Below, piece by piece: positions 6,858-14,014 of a stretch of DNA of 14,014 nt. Numbering within the stretch: position 1 is the first letter of the stretch; each line of letters starts with the position of its first letter. The stretch spans positions 1 to 14,014 of the forward strand of contig JAQVDG010000020.1 in NCBI GenBank assembly GCA_028698395.1. The letters are read 5' to 3'. Made by a program: the position numbers and the translations under genes. The notes below the pieces were generated by a model that was not told the DNA's origin, made no database searches, and was given only the letters and a program-made list of their open reading frames with translations. Source of the DNA: Weeksellaceae bacterium. Lineage in GTDB: Bacteria > Bacteroidota > Bacteroidia > Flavobacteriales > Weeksellaceae.

Positions 6858-8336
6858 TTAATAGGCTTTTGCAAAAAGAACTTTAAATTTTGCTTGTTTT
6901 CCAGAATAAATATCAGTTTTGTTTTCTAAATCTGTTTCTCCAAAAGGAATACAGCGAATGGTTGCTTTTGTTTCTTCCTTAATTTTTTCTTCCGTTTCCG
7001 AATTCCCATCCCAATAAGCTGAAACAAAACCACCTTTATTTTCAATTACATCCTTAAATTCTTCATAAGTATTTACTTCTGTAGTATGTGTTTCTCTGTA
7101 ATCTTTTGCTTTTTTAAAAATACTTTCTTGAATTTCTTCTAATTTCATCGGGATAAGTTCACTTAATCCTTCTAATTTTTCAAATGATTTTTCCAAAGTA
7201 TCTCTTCTTGCCATTTCTACTTGTCCTTTTTCCAAATCACGCGGTCCGATAGCAATTCGCAAAGGAATTCCTTTCAATTCATATTCATTGAATTTCCATC
7301 CCGGCTTCATTTTATCATCATCATCAAATTTAACCGAAATCCCTTTTTCTTTTAATTCTTTCATTAATTTTTCAGCTGTTTCAGAAATTGCATTTTTTTC
7401 ATCTTCATTTCTGTAAATTGGAATTATAACCACCTGAATGGGTGCTAATTTTGGCGGAAGAACTAATCCATTATCATCTGAATGTGTCATAATTAAAGCA
7501 CCTATCAAACGTGTTGAGACTCCCCAAGAAGTTGCCCAGACATAATCTAATCCTCCTTCTTTATTAGCAAATTTTACATCAAAAGCTTTTGCGAAATTTT
7601 GTCCTAAAAAGTGTGAAGTTCCGGCTTGAAGAGCTTTTCCATCTTGCATTAAAGCTTCTATGCAATATGTTTCAACTGCTCCGGCAAAACGTTCATTCGG
7701 TGTTTTTAATCCTTTTATTACCGGAATCCCCATAAAACCTTCAACAAAATCGGCATAAACATCCAACATTTTCTCAGTTTCTTCTATTGCTTCATCTTGA
7801 GTTGCATGAGCCGTATGTCCTTCTTGCCACAAAAACTCAGCTGTACGCAAAAATAACCGGGTACGCATTTCCCAACGTACAACATTTGCCCATTGGTTAA
7901 CTAAAATAGGCAAATCACGATAGGATTGAATCCAATTTTTATAAGTACTCCAAATAATGGCTTCAGAAGTAGGGCGAACAACCAATTCTTCTTCTAATTT
8001 TGCTTCCGGGTCAACCATTAATTTTCCTTTATTATCCGGGTCATTTTTTAATCGGTAATGCGTTACTACAGCACATTCTTTGGCAAAACCTTCTGCATTT
8101 TTTTCTTCTGCCTCAAACAAACTTTTAGGTACAAACAATGGAAAATAGGCATTTTGATGTCCGGTTTCTTTAAACATTCTATCTAATTCTGCCTGCATTT
8201 TTTCCCAAATTGCATAACCGTAAGGTTTAATAACCATACAGCCTCTCACTTTGGAATTTTCCGCCATTCCGGTTTGAACTACTAACTCATTGTACCACTT
8301 TGAGTAATCCTCACTTCTTGATGTTAATTTTGCCAT
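6858..8336 (-). CDS. proS: Prolyl-tRNA synthetase, archaeal/eukaryote-type (class II)
   Basis: A 492-residue cytoplasmic enzyme that charges tRNA-Pro with proline using ATP. It lacks the bacterial-type editing insertion and is of the shorter archaeal/eukaryote-like type common in Bacteroidota. Visible motifs: RPTSEAIIW (121-129, TxE loop for proline binding), motif 2 around [20 protein letters not shown] (154-173), and motif 3 in [20 protein letters not shown]. An anticodon-binding domain follows, then a C-terminal domain ending in the conserved FAKAY with terminal tyrosine. In the C-terminal domain only C462 remains where relatives have a zinc-binding cysteine set; the tail reads [19 protein letters not shown]. 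The ATG at 8336 begins [15 protein letters not shown], the usual N-terminus. It is divergent from the lipoprotein gene at 8440, sharing a 103-bp intergenic region. No terminator is obvious after the stop. Confidence 0.97.
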   Translation of the reverse strand: MAKLTSRSEDYSKWYNELVVQTGMAENSKVRGCMVIKPYGYAIWEKMQAELDRMFKETGHQNAYFPLFVPKSLFEAEEKNAEGFAKECAVVTHYRLKNDPDNKGKLMVDPEAKLEEELVVRPTSEAIIWSTYKNWIQSYRDLPILVNQWANVVRWEMRTRLFLRTAEFLWQEGHTAHATQDEAIEETEKMLDVYADFVEGFMGIPVIKGLKTPNERFAGAVETYCIEALMQDGKALQAGTSHFLGQNFAKAFDVKFANKEGGLDYVWATSWGVSTRLIGALIMTHSDDNGLVLPPKLAPIQVVIIPIYRNEDEKNAISETAEKLMKELKEKGISVKFDDDDKMKPGWKFNEYELKGIPLRIAIGPRDLEKGQVEMARRDTLEKSFEKLEGLSELIPMKLEEIQESIFKKAKDYRETHTTEVNTYEEFKDVIENKGGFVSAYWDGNSETEEKIKEETKATIRCIPFGETDLENKTDIYSGKQAKFKVLFAKAY

Positions 8337-8414
8337 TTCTCTTTACTGTTAAAGCGTCTTATTTAAATTTTAATTGGCATAATAATTGCCACTTTATAAT
8401 AAATCCCTTATTTT

Positions 8415-8423
8415 TATACTTTG
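8415..8423 (+). promoter_or_regulatory. Possible -7 element for the 8440 lipoprotein / OmpP1 pair
   Basis: TATACTTTG resembles TAnnTTTG but with one extra base between TA and TTTG. Transcription would start near 8430, which leaves a very short leader for the ATG at 8440 and a more usual one for the ATGs at 8470 or 8479. It is the best candidate in the divergent region; I saw no good counterpart for proS. Confidence 0.3.
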
Positions 8424-8439
8424 AAATTCAAAAAACGGG

Positions 8440-9714
8440 ATGGCAAATTTAAATAATACTAATCGTAAAATGGCAAAAATGAGCAAAGTTTACTTAAATC
8501 CTCAAAAAATCTTCAAATATCTGGGTATCCTTATCATGAGTTTTGGAGTAATCTCTTGTACTCCGTCGCAAACATTAACTTCAAGTGGAGAAACTGACGG
8601 AGTTTATTACAGTCCATCAAAAGATGGGCGAGTAGAGTCTTCTTATTCTTCCTCTTCTGCCCAAGATTACGATATAAAAGTAGGTAGCCCTTACTTTGAT
8701 GCAAATAATAACGGAGCAGAAGATTTTTATTATAATACTGAAACAAATAATCAAGATCAAGGTTCTACTAATATAAATATTTATAATAATGGTTTAGGTT
8801 CTAATCTTTATTCATATTCAAGCGGCACTGATTGGGGACGTTATGAAGGCGTAGATATTACAATTAACAATTACGGCTGGTCAGGATTCGGATATAGCTC
8901 TTGGGGCTGGGGTTGGGGATGGAATTCTTATTATCCGGGTTATTACGGTTGGTATTATCCTCGCTGGCATGGCTATTATTATCCTTATTGGGGAGGATAT
9001 TATGGTTATTATGGCTCTCCTTACTGGGGTGGTTATTACAATTATCCTTATTATTGGGGAGGATATTACGGCTATTACAACAATTATTGGAACAACTCTT
9101 ATTATTACCGAGGAACGAGGGTTCAGCCGGGAATTCGTCCGGGCAATGGTTTTGCTTACAATGGCAATGCTCACAGACAAGCTACTCCTTATAGAGCAAC
9201 ATCAAATCAAACGAACATAAGACCTACCCGAAATGCTAACAATTCAGTTAATCAATCGTCTAGTGGTGTTCGTACAACAAATTCTAACACTACCCGACCA
9301 GTTAGAAATGTCAGAACAAACGAAACCAATTCAAATAATACCCGAACAAATAATCCAAATGTTCGAGGAACGACCAACACTCCTCGTAATACAGAAAACG
9401 TACGGACTTCTAACTCATCCGGAAACAATGAAATGATTAATGTACGTCCTATTCGGACTACTGCTCCACCAAACACAAAACCAAATTCTCCAAGTCGGAA
9501 TAGTCCAAATGTAAACACAAGCCCTCGGACTAATAATTCTAGCACTCGTACAAATACTAATAACAACTATAATTCGACTCCGAGAAATTCTAATTCATCC
9601 CCCAGCTATTCTCCATCACCTTCAACACGAAACAACAGTAGTTCAAGTAATATGGGGAGTGGAACAAGAAGTTCGGGAAGTAGTAGCGGAACACGTTCAG
9701 GTGGAAGAAGATAA
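8440..9714 (+). CDS. Low-complexity lipoprotein: Tyr/Trp/Gly-rich middle, Asn/Ser/Thr/Arg-rich tail
   Basis: A 424-residue protein of unknown function. It has a lipoprotein signal with lipobox GVISC and C40 as the lipidated cysteine. An ordinary domain (about 41-140) is followed by an aromatic segment at 145-224, rich in Tyr, Trp and Gly and containing three YWGGYY units. The tail, about 225-424, is built from Asn, Ser, Thr, Arg and Pro with recurring RTN/TRN-like words, ending GTRSGGRR. The start is uncertain. ATG at 8440 is the outermost in-frame ATG, but the signal peptide is of more normal length from ATG 8479 (MSKVYLNPQK, cysteine at 27) or 8470. The tail is very basic and probably disordered. 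The OmpP1/FadL-family gene starts 40 bp later, so the two are likely co-transcribed, placing this protein at the outer membrane. No enzyme motif is visible. Confidence 0.82.
   Translation: MANLNNTNRKMAKMSKVYLNPQKIFKYLGILIMSFGVISCTPSQTLTSSGETDGVYYSPSKDGRVESSYSSSSAQDYDIKVGSPYFDANNNGAEDFYYNTETNNQDQGSTNINIYNNGLGSNLYSYSSGTDWGRYEGVDITINNYGWSGFGYSSWGWGWGWNSYYPGYYGWYYPRWHGYYYPYWGGYYGYYGSPYWGGYYNYPYYWGGYYGYYNNYWNNSYYYRGTRVQPGIRPGNGFAYNGNAHRQATPYRATSNQTNIRPTRNANNSVNQSSSGVRTTNSNTTRPVRNVRTNETNSNNTRTNNPNVRGTTNTPRNTENVRTSNSSGNNEMINVRPIRTTAPPNTKPNSPSRNSPNVNTSPRTNNSSTRTNTNNNYNSTPRNSNSSPSYSPSPSTRNNSSSSNMGSGTRSSGSSSGTRSGGRR
8986..9069 (+). repeat. Coding repeat of YWGGYY units
   Basis: Within the lipoprotein gene, an 18-bp unit of the type TATTGGGGAGGATATTAT occurs at 8986, 9022 and 9052, encoding YWGGYY at residues 183-188, 195-200 and 205-210. 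Short Tyr/Gly/Asn/Pro linkers separate the units. The first and third copies are almost identical in DNA, while the middle one differs at wobble positions, suggesting selection on the peptide as well as local duplication. Confidence 0.7.
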
Positions 9715-9754
9715 TAATTGTATTACAAAAAATTAATTTCCAAAAATAAAATTA

Positions 9755-11191
9755 ATGAAAAAATTAGTTTTCAGTTTACTTTGGTTAGCAGGTATAACAT
9801 TGAATGCTCAAAACACACAAGATTTAATAATTCAAGATTTAAATTACTTGTCTGCCTTTTCAAATGACATCAATGCCGGGAGCGCACGTTACATTGGAAT
9901 GGGAGGCTCTATGGGAGCTTTAGGAGGAGACGTTTCTGCCGGATTCCAAAATCCGGCGGGGTCGGCAATTGCTATTAATTCAGAAGTAAACACATCTTTA
10001 GGCTTTACCAGTTTCCGAAATACTACAAAATTTGGAAGTTCAAATAAAACAAGTGACAATGCTTTTTTACTTCAAAATGTTGGTGCTAATTTCGTTTTTC
10101 TGAATGAAGGAAGCTCCTGGAATCGTTTTACAATCGGAATTAAATATGCACAGGAAAATTTGGACAATTGGATTAAGATAGGCAGAAACAACAATATAAC
10201 AAAAACTGAACTCAGTCCGATTCCTGAGGAATATACCACTTACACAATGGCAGGTTATCAAGACATTACAGAAGGATATAAAAACCGAACAACACTTGAC
10301 TTCGGAGCCAGTTTTAAAGACCAACTGTTCTTAGGATTAGGATTTAATTTCCACGAAACCCGGTACAACAATTATGTGTTTTTTGATGAAGACACTCAAG
10401 GTACAGTTTATCGATATGACTTGAACGGAACTCCTTATTCAGCTACAGCAAACGGATTTTCTCTCAGTGCCGGACTCATCGGAAAAGCTAATGATTATTT
10501 ACGATTTGGACTGGCTTACCACAGCCCGATTTGGTATTCCCGTATTGAAGAAAATTATTATGCTGATTTACCTATAGATACTAATTTTGAAAATTATTAT
10601 TACGACTATTATTACAGCGAATACGATCGGAGTTCCAATGGTCGTTTGGTTGCCAGTGCCGGTTTAATCGTAGCAAAATCACTTGCTTTAAATTTAGATT
10701 ATACTTTACACATGAATGGTTCAACCAAACTTAAACCTTCAAAATATTTTTACGAAACCAATGATTTTTTAAATCATAATTACAAATCAAATAGTGAAAT
10801 TCGGGTTGGTAGCGAATACAGAATTGATAATTTCAGATTAAGAGCAGGGTATAATTTTGTTCAATCTCCGTTTAAAGAAATCTCTTTAAATGCTGACCCA
10901 GGAAGTGGAAATGTAGCTTCTACCAAATTTTCAGATATATTTCAAGGTAATATCAACCGAATCAGTTTTGGTGCCGGATACAATTTTGGCGGATTCTATT
11001 TGGATGCAGCTTATCAGTTCCAAAATCAAAAATATACCTATTTATTTGGAAATGGAGAATATGTAGATTACGATGCTGCTGACAATACAGTTTATTATGC
11101 GAGTTTACCTTTAAATGCTAACCACAATTACGCATCTACCATCAAAAATAACAAAGGATTATTTGTACTGACTGCCGGTTGGCAATTTTAA
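9755..11191 (+). CDS. OmpP1/FadL-family outer-membrane transporter
   Basis: A 478-residue outer-membrane beta-barrel of the OmpP1/FadL/TodX superfamily, members of which carry hydrophobic compounds such as long-chain fatty acids across the outer membrane. The signal peptide is MKKLVFSLLWLAGITLNA, cut before Q19. The N-terminal family signature SARYIGMGGSMGALGGDVSA (43-62), continuing as GFQNPAGSAIA (63-73), is clear. Alternating strands follow, and the chain ends LFVLTAGWQF with a terminal phenylalanine, as expected of a BAM-recognised last strand. The ligand is not determinable; Bacteroidota members are often labelled hemin receptors or hydrocarbon transporters without proof. It lies 40 bp after the low-complexity lipoprotein with no terminator between, so they are probably one operon. 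A 13-bp hairpin 50 bp past its stop could terminate it. Confidence 0.9.
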   Translation: MKKLVFSLLWLAGITLNAQNTQDLIIQDLNYLSAFSNDINAGSARYIGMGGSMGALGGDVSAGFQNPAGSAIAINSEVNTSLGFTSFRNTTKFGSSNKTSDNAFLLQNVGANFVFLNEGSSWNRFTIGIKYAQENLDNWIKIGRNNNITKTELSPIPEEYTTYTMAGYQDITEGYKNRTTLDFGASFKDQLFLGLGFNFHETRYNNYVFFDEDTQGTVYRYDLNGTPYSATANGFSLSAGLIGKANDYLRFGLAYHSPIWYSRIEENYYADLPIDTNFENYYYDYYYSEYDRSSNGRLVASAGLIVAKSLALNLDYTLHMNGSTKLKPSKYFYETNDFLNHNYKSNSEIRVGSEYRIDNFRLRAGYNFVQSPFKEISLNADPGSGNVASTKFSDIFQGNINRISFGAGYNFGGFYLDAAYQFQNQKYTYLFGNGEYVDYDAADNTVYYASLPLNANHNYASTIKNNKGLFVLTAGWQF

Positions 11192-11232
11192 TATAAACTT
11201 AAAAATATAAATCAAATTTCATTGAAATATTC

Positions 11233-11240
11233 TATCTTTG
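11233..11240 (+). promoter_or_regulatory. Predicted -7 promoter element of the tmRNA gene
   Basis: TATCTTTG is an exact TAnnTTTG match, 44 bp before the mature tmRNA 5' end. Transcription from it would begin near 11247, giving a short 5' extension to be removed by RNase P. A TTG at 11222-11224 is too close to serve as the -33 box, and none is seen at the usual distance. Confidence 0.55.
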
Positions 11241-11241
11241 C

Positions 11242-11271
11242 AAACTTCAAAATCCATAGATTTTGAAGTTT
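11242..11271 (+). terminator. 13-bp perfect hairpin between OmpP1 gene and tmRNA
   Basis: AAACTTCAAAATC (11242-11254) is the exact reverse complement of GATTTTGAAGTTT (11259-11271), with a CATA loop. The descending arm runs into TTTTC. It can serve as an intrinsic terminator for the OmpP1 operon. It also begins right after the tmRNA -7 box, so it overlaps the expected tmRNA start site and would lie in the pre-tmRNA leader. The structure is certain from sequence; which role applies is not. Confidence 0.6.
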
Positions 11272-11284
11272 TCTTTGAAATTTT

Positions 11285-11680
11285 GGGGCTGACTGGTTTT
11301 GACAGCAAGGTCAACAGATGATGTAAGCATGTCGTGTCATGTTGTGTACACACGTAAAATAAGCACTTCAACCTTTTAACTGGCAACAACAATTACGCTT
11401 TAGCTGCCTAATTGACTGAATTATAGTAAGTCTGGCGAATCTCTACAAGGTAGGGAAGCTAAATGTCTCTCAAATACCACTCCTTACGGCGTTTGATTCA
11501 GAGGCACAGAAAAGTAAGGATAGACAAGACACCGTTCCGAAATCTTGTTAAATTCTTAGGAACTAAGTTAATATTAGAGTGTTTATTCTCGGATATTAAT
11601 CGAAAATCAAAAATAAACTAAGCATGTAGAAAGCACATAAGTTGCTTGTTTGGACGCGGGTTCGACTCCCGCCAGCTCCA
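11285..11680 (+). ncRNA. ssrA: Transfer-messenger RNA (tmRNA)
   Basis: One-piece tmRNA of about 396 nt, which rescues stalled ribosomes and tags their products for proteolysis. The 5' end GGGGCTG (11285-11291) pairs with CAGCTCC (11673-11679) to form the acceptor stem, including the G3-U70 wobble that alanyl-tRNA synthetase recognises. A11680 is the discriminator base. The T arm is GCGGG-TTCGACT-CCCGC (11656-11672). The 5' region GGTTTTGACAGCAAGG is typical of the D-loop-like segment. An internal reading frame encodes the tag GNNNYALAA. The bases after the discriminator are CTA, so the CCA end is not encoded and must be added or repaired. A T run follows immediately and may help termination. 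Confidence 0.95.
11382..11411 (+). other. tmRNA tag-peptide reading frame (GNNNYALAA, stop)
   Basis: Codons GGC AAC AAC AAT TAC GCT TTA GCT GCC followed by TAA give GNNNYALAA after the alanine carried on the tmRNA itself. The ending YALAA is the standard degradation signal for ClpXP-type proteases and fits tags known from Bacteroidota (such as GETNYALAA or GENNYALAA). An A lies four bases before the GGC resume codon, as in other tmRNAs where that base helps set the frame. Confidence 0.93.
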
Positions 11681-11813
11681 CTATTTTTAACAATCTCCAA
11701 TTTACATTTAGTTTTTCTCATACGTTTTGTTCTAAATACATCACTATTTCAACTTATTTTTATTTAAGATTCAAATTAATTCAAAAAAAAGAAAAGAAAT
11801 TTTCAATAATTTG

Positions 11814-11821
11814 TACTTTTG
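11814..11821 (+). promoter_or_regulatory. Predicted -7 promoter element for the M49-like peptidase gene
   Basis: TACTTTTG is an exact TAnnTTTG match ending 23 bp before the ATG at 11845, the same spacing as seen for ricT. It supports the ATG at 11845 as the start and transcription separate from the tmRNA. No -33 TTG is seen. Confidence 0.55.
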
Positions 11822-11844
11822 AGAAATTCTTGTTTTATATAACC

Positions 11845-13488
11845 ATGAAAAAAAATATTTCATTAGCACTTTTCTTAACTTTTAGCCTATTAATTTTGAA
11901 CTGTACAGACAACAAAAAGGCTAAAACTATTTATCCAAACGAACCTACAACTGAAAAAAACGATACTTTGAAAACCTATGCAACTGTCCGTTTGGAAAGC
12001 GATTTAAGTCATTTAACTGATAAGGAAAAAGCCATGTTGATTCTGTTTATTCAAGCTTCCGAAATTATGGACAAAATATTTTGGCATCAAGCTTATGGAG
12101 ATAAAGATGATTTGCTTTCTAAAGTTCCTTCTCATCTCAAAAATTACATACAAATTAATTACGGTCCTTGGGATCGCCTAAATAATAACTTACCTTTTAT
12201 AAAAGGATTTGATATTAAACCACTCGGAGCAAATTTCTATCCGAAAGACATGACCAAAGAAGAGTTTGAAACCACTCAACTTCCTGACGGAAAAAGTCCT
12301 TATACTATAATTCGGAGAGATAAAGAAGGTAAATTATACACTATTCCTTACCGCGAATTTTTCAAAAAAGATTTGTCAAAAGCTGCCGGACTTTTACGAA
12401 GAGCCGCTTCGTATGCCGAAAATCCGGAATTAAAAAAATACTTAGAGTTAAGAGCAGACGCCTTGGAAACCGATAATTATTTCGACAGCGACATTGCCTG
12501 GATGGACATGAAAACCAATCAATTAGATTTTATTGTTGGTCCGATTGAAACCTATGAAGATGAACTTTTTGGCTATAAAGCATCACATTCTGCCTATGTT
12601 TTAATCAAAGACATGGAATGGTCTGAGAAATTAGCCAAATACGCAAAATTTCTACCCGAATTACAAAGAAATCTTCCGGTTGACCAAAAATATAAAATGG
12701 AAAGACCCGGCACAGATTCCGACCTAAATGCTTATGATGTGGTATATTATGCAGGAGATTGCAATGCCGGAGGAAAAACCATAGCTATTAATTTACCTAA
12801 TGATGAAAATGTTCAATTACAAAAAGGAACTCGCCGACTTCAACTCAAAAATGCTATGCGGGCAAAATTTGACCAAATTTTAGTTCCCATTGCCGACTTA
12901 TTAATCGACCCATCACAAAGAGCTTATATAAATTTTGATGCATTTTTTGCCAACGTAATGTTTCATGAAGTTGCTCACGGATTAGGCATAAAAAATACTA
13001 TAAATGGTAAAGGAACCGTTCGTGAAGCTTTGAAAGAACAGCAATCCCACTTAGAAGAAGGAAAAGCCGATATTTTAGGTTTGTATATGGTACTTCAATT
13101 ACTTGAAAAAGGAGAATTAGAAGGACAAAAAGAAGAATTTATGGTTACTTTTTTAGCAGGAATCTTCCGTTCAGTTCGATTTGGAACAAGTGCACATGGT
13201 TCTGCCAATATGATTTGTTTTAACTATTTTCAAGAAAAAGAAGCATTCAAACGAACAAAAGAAGGTACGTATATCGTTGATTTTAAGAAAATGGAAAGTG
13301 CCATTAACGGTTTATCAAATTTGATTCTGACTCTTCAAGGAAATGGAGATTACGAAGGAGTAAAAAAATTGACAAAAGAAAAAGGATTCATTAAACCACA
13401 ATTACAAGAAGATTTAAATCGTTTAAAAGAAGCCGGAATTCCGGATGATATTATTTTTGAACAAGGAATAAATGTCTTAGGTTTATAA
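11845..13488 (+). CDS. Lipid-anchored dipeptidyl-peptidase III-like (M49-type) zinc peptidase
   Basis: A 547-residue lipoprotein: signal peptide with lipobox LILNC and C20 as lipidated cysteine, then a large helical domain. It resembles the Bacteroidota 'dipeptidyl-peptidase 3 family / Zn-dependent hydrolase' proteins. The first zinc motif is HEVAHG (374-379) and the second is EEGKAD (404-409), which fits the EExxA(E/D) motif of family M49. Other conserved-looking stretches are NYGPWDRLN (105-113), GPIETYEDELFGYKA (232-246) and YYAGDCNAGGKTIAINLPND (301-320). Classical DPP III has HExxGH with one extra residue between the histidines, whereas this protein has HExxH spacing. The likely role is peptide trimming in the periplasm or at the cell surface, but activity is unproven. 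The frame is open upstream into the tmRNA, but ATG 11845 gives a perfect lipoprotein signal and sits 23 bp after an exact -7 box. Confidence 0.88.
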   Translation: MKKNISLALFLTFSLLILNCTDNKKAKTIYPNEPTTEKNDTLKTYATVRLESDLSHLTDKEKAMLILFIQASEIMDKIFWHQAYGDKDDLLSKVPSHLKNYIQINYGPWDRLNNNLPFIKGFDIKPLGANFYPKDMTKEEFETTQLPDGKSPYTIIRRDKEGKLYTIPYREFFKKDLSKAAGLLRRAASYAENPELKKYLELRADALETDNYFDSDIAWMDMKTNQLDFIVGPIETYEDELFGYKASHSAYVLIKDMEWSEKLAKYAKFLPELQRNLPVDQKYKMERPGTDSDLNAYDVVYYAGDCNAGGKTIAINLPNDENVQLQKGTRRLQLKNAMRAKFDQILVPIADLLIDPSQRAYINFDAFFANVMFHEVAHGLGIKNTINGKGTVREALKEQQSHLEEGKADILGLYMVLQLLEKGELEGQKEEFMVTFLAGIFRSVRFGTSAHGSANMICFNYFQEKEAFKRTKEGTYIVDFKKMESAINGLSNLILTLQGNGDYEGVKKLTKEKGFIKPQLQEDLNRLKEAGIPDDIIFEQGINVLGL

Positions 13489-13524
13489 ATTTGATGTAAG
13501 GCTGAAAATCTTACCTACCAAATT
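13487..13524 (+). terminator. Weak interrupted hairpin in the convergent gap
   Basis: AATTTG (13488-13493) pairs with CAAATT (13519-13524), and inside it GTAAG (13496-13500) pairs with CTTAC (13510-13514), with an unpaired AT/CTAC internal loop. It overlaps the peptidase stop codon and precedes AATTTTTAAG. It could end transcripts from both converging genes, but the stem is short and broken. Confidence 0.3.
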
Positions 13525-13540
13525 CAAATAATTTTTAAGT

Positions 13541-14014
13541 TCATTCTTCCCATTCATCATAAAACCGAGTTAAAAAATTCTCCAAAAAAAGATGTCGTTC
13601 TTCTGCTATTGTACGAGCCGATTGAGTATTTATTTTCTCTTTGATTTTCAGTAATTTATCATAAAAATGCTGAATAGAAGTTTCTTTTGGGTTTTCCGGA
13701 TTCCAAATTTCTCTTTTCATCTTTCCGCCATAAGCAAAAACACGGCTCAAGCCAATCGCACCAATCGCATCCAAGCGATCGGCATCCTGAACAATTTTAG
13801 CTTCCAATGAAGTTGCTATTTTTCCTTTACTAAAAGAAACCTGAGAAACAATTTCAACAATTTTAGAACGAATTTCAAAAGAAACCCCTATTTCACTCAA
13901 AAACTCTTCAATCATTTCTTCCGATTTATCCATTCCGTCATTCAATTTATAATCGCCTAAATCATGCAACCAAGCAGCTAATTCCACCAAAAACAAATCT
14001 GCATTTTCTTCTTT
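13541..14014 (-). CDS. HD-domain phosphohydrolase, N-terminus cut by window edge
   Basis: The last 157 residues of an HD-superfamily metal-dependent phosphohydrolase; the frame is open to the right edge, so the start and the first metal-binding histidine lie outside. The visible metal motif is LHDLGDYK, with H17 and D18 of the visible part. The downstream acidic motif is QDADRLDAIGAIGLSRVFAY, whose D77 or D79 should complete the site. This arrangement matches the small YedJ-like HD proteins, whose substrates are mostly unknown but are probably nucleotides or phosphate esters. There is no sign of a fused sensor domain in the visible part. It converges on the peptidase gene with a 52-bp gap. 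Confidence 0.87.
   Translation of the reverse strand, partial: KEENADLFLVELAAWLHDLGDYKLNDGMDKSEEMIEEFLSEIGVSFEIRSKIVEIVSQVSFSKGKIATSLEAKIVQDADRLDAIGAIGLSRVFAYGGKMKREIWNPENPKETSIQHFYDKLLKIKEKINTQSARTIAEERHLFLENFLTRFYDEWEE

Noticed and set aside
8375..8391. TGGCA...TGCCA inverted repeat in the proS/lipoprotein divergent region
   Set aside because: Only 5 bp per arm with no matching copy nearby, so not enough to call an operator.
8881..9566. Several open frames on both strands inside the lipoprotein gene
   Set aside because: They arise because the repetitive, biased codons of the Tyr/Gly- and Asn/Ser-rich segments lack stops in other frames. Their translations are low-complexity (Ile/Val- or Leu-rich) with no start context.
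9732..9756. Inverted repeat ATTAATTT / AAATTAAT reaching into the OmpP1 start codon
   Set aside because: The stem is 8 bp of only A/T, too unstable to count as a terminator or a credible translational switch without other evidence.
11650..11844. Upstream in-frame extension of the peptidase gene beginning inside the tmRNA T arm
   Set aside because: It would overlap a structural RNA and bury the lipoprotein signal. The ATG at 11845 follows an exact -7 box and gives a proper signal peptide.

Overview
This window comes from an AT-rich member of the Bacteroidota, almost certainly of the order Flavobacteriales. The evidence is a gliding-motility lipoprotein (GldH), the archaeal/eukaryote-type ProRS usual in this phylum, a TonB-dependent-receptor-like barrel with a carboxypeptidase-like N-terminal domain, a tmRNA tag ending in NYALAA, and exact matches to the Bacteroidota -7 promoter element TAnnTTTG. 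The genus cannot be fixed from the sequence alone.

Left part (1-3140, all minus strand). Reading in the direction of transcription: an MBL-fold hydrolase, then a tightly packed envelope/gliding cluster of ricT, gldH and a class A penicillin-binding protein that runs off the left edge. The last three genes overlap end to start (14 bp and 17 bp) and are probably translated as a coupled unit. An exact -7 box sits just upstream of ricT.

Middle part (3289-8336, all minus strand): proS, a small exported helical protein with Spy-like LTxxQ motifs, a TonB-dependent-receptor-like outer-membrane barrel, and a small lipocalin-like lipoprotein with an acidic stretch after its lipid-bearing cysteine. Intrinsic terminators lie after the Spy-like gene (6370-6395) and after the lipoprotein gene (3289-3326).

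Right part (8440-13488, plus strand): a tripartite low-complexity lipoprotein followed 40 bp later by an OmpP1/FadL-family outer-membrane transporter. Next come a tmRNA gene (ssrA) with tag GNNNYALAA and a lipid-anchored peptidase of the dipeptidyl-peptidase III (M49-like) type. A 13-bp perfect hairpin lies between the tmRNA -7 box and its mature 5' end. A minus-strand HD-domain phosphohydrolase converges on the peptidase and is cut by the right edge.

The genes are mostly conserved housekeeping and envelope functions: peptidoglycan synthesis, gliding, outer-membrane transport, lipoproteins, aminoacylation and ribosome rescue. I see no transposon, phage, CRISPR array, toxin-antitoxin pair or defence system. 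No stretch over 300 bases is unaccounted for; the longest non-protein interval (11192-11844) holds the hairpin, the tmRNA and two promoter elements. I found no clearly new biological system. The best second looks are the hairpin at the tmRNA start, the low-complexity lipoprotein beside the FadL-type porin, and the HEVAH zinc motif in the M49-like peptidase.
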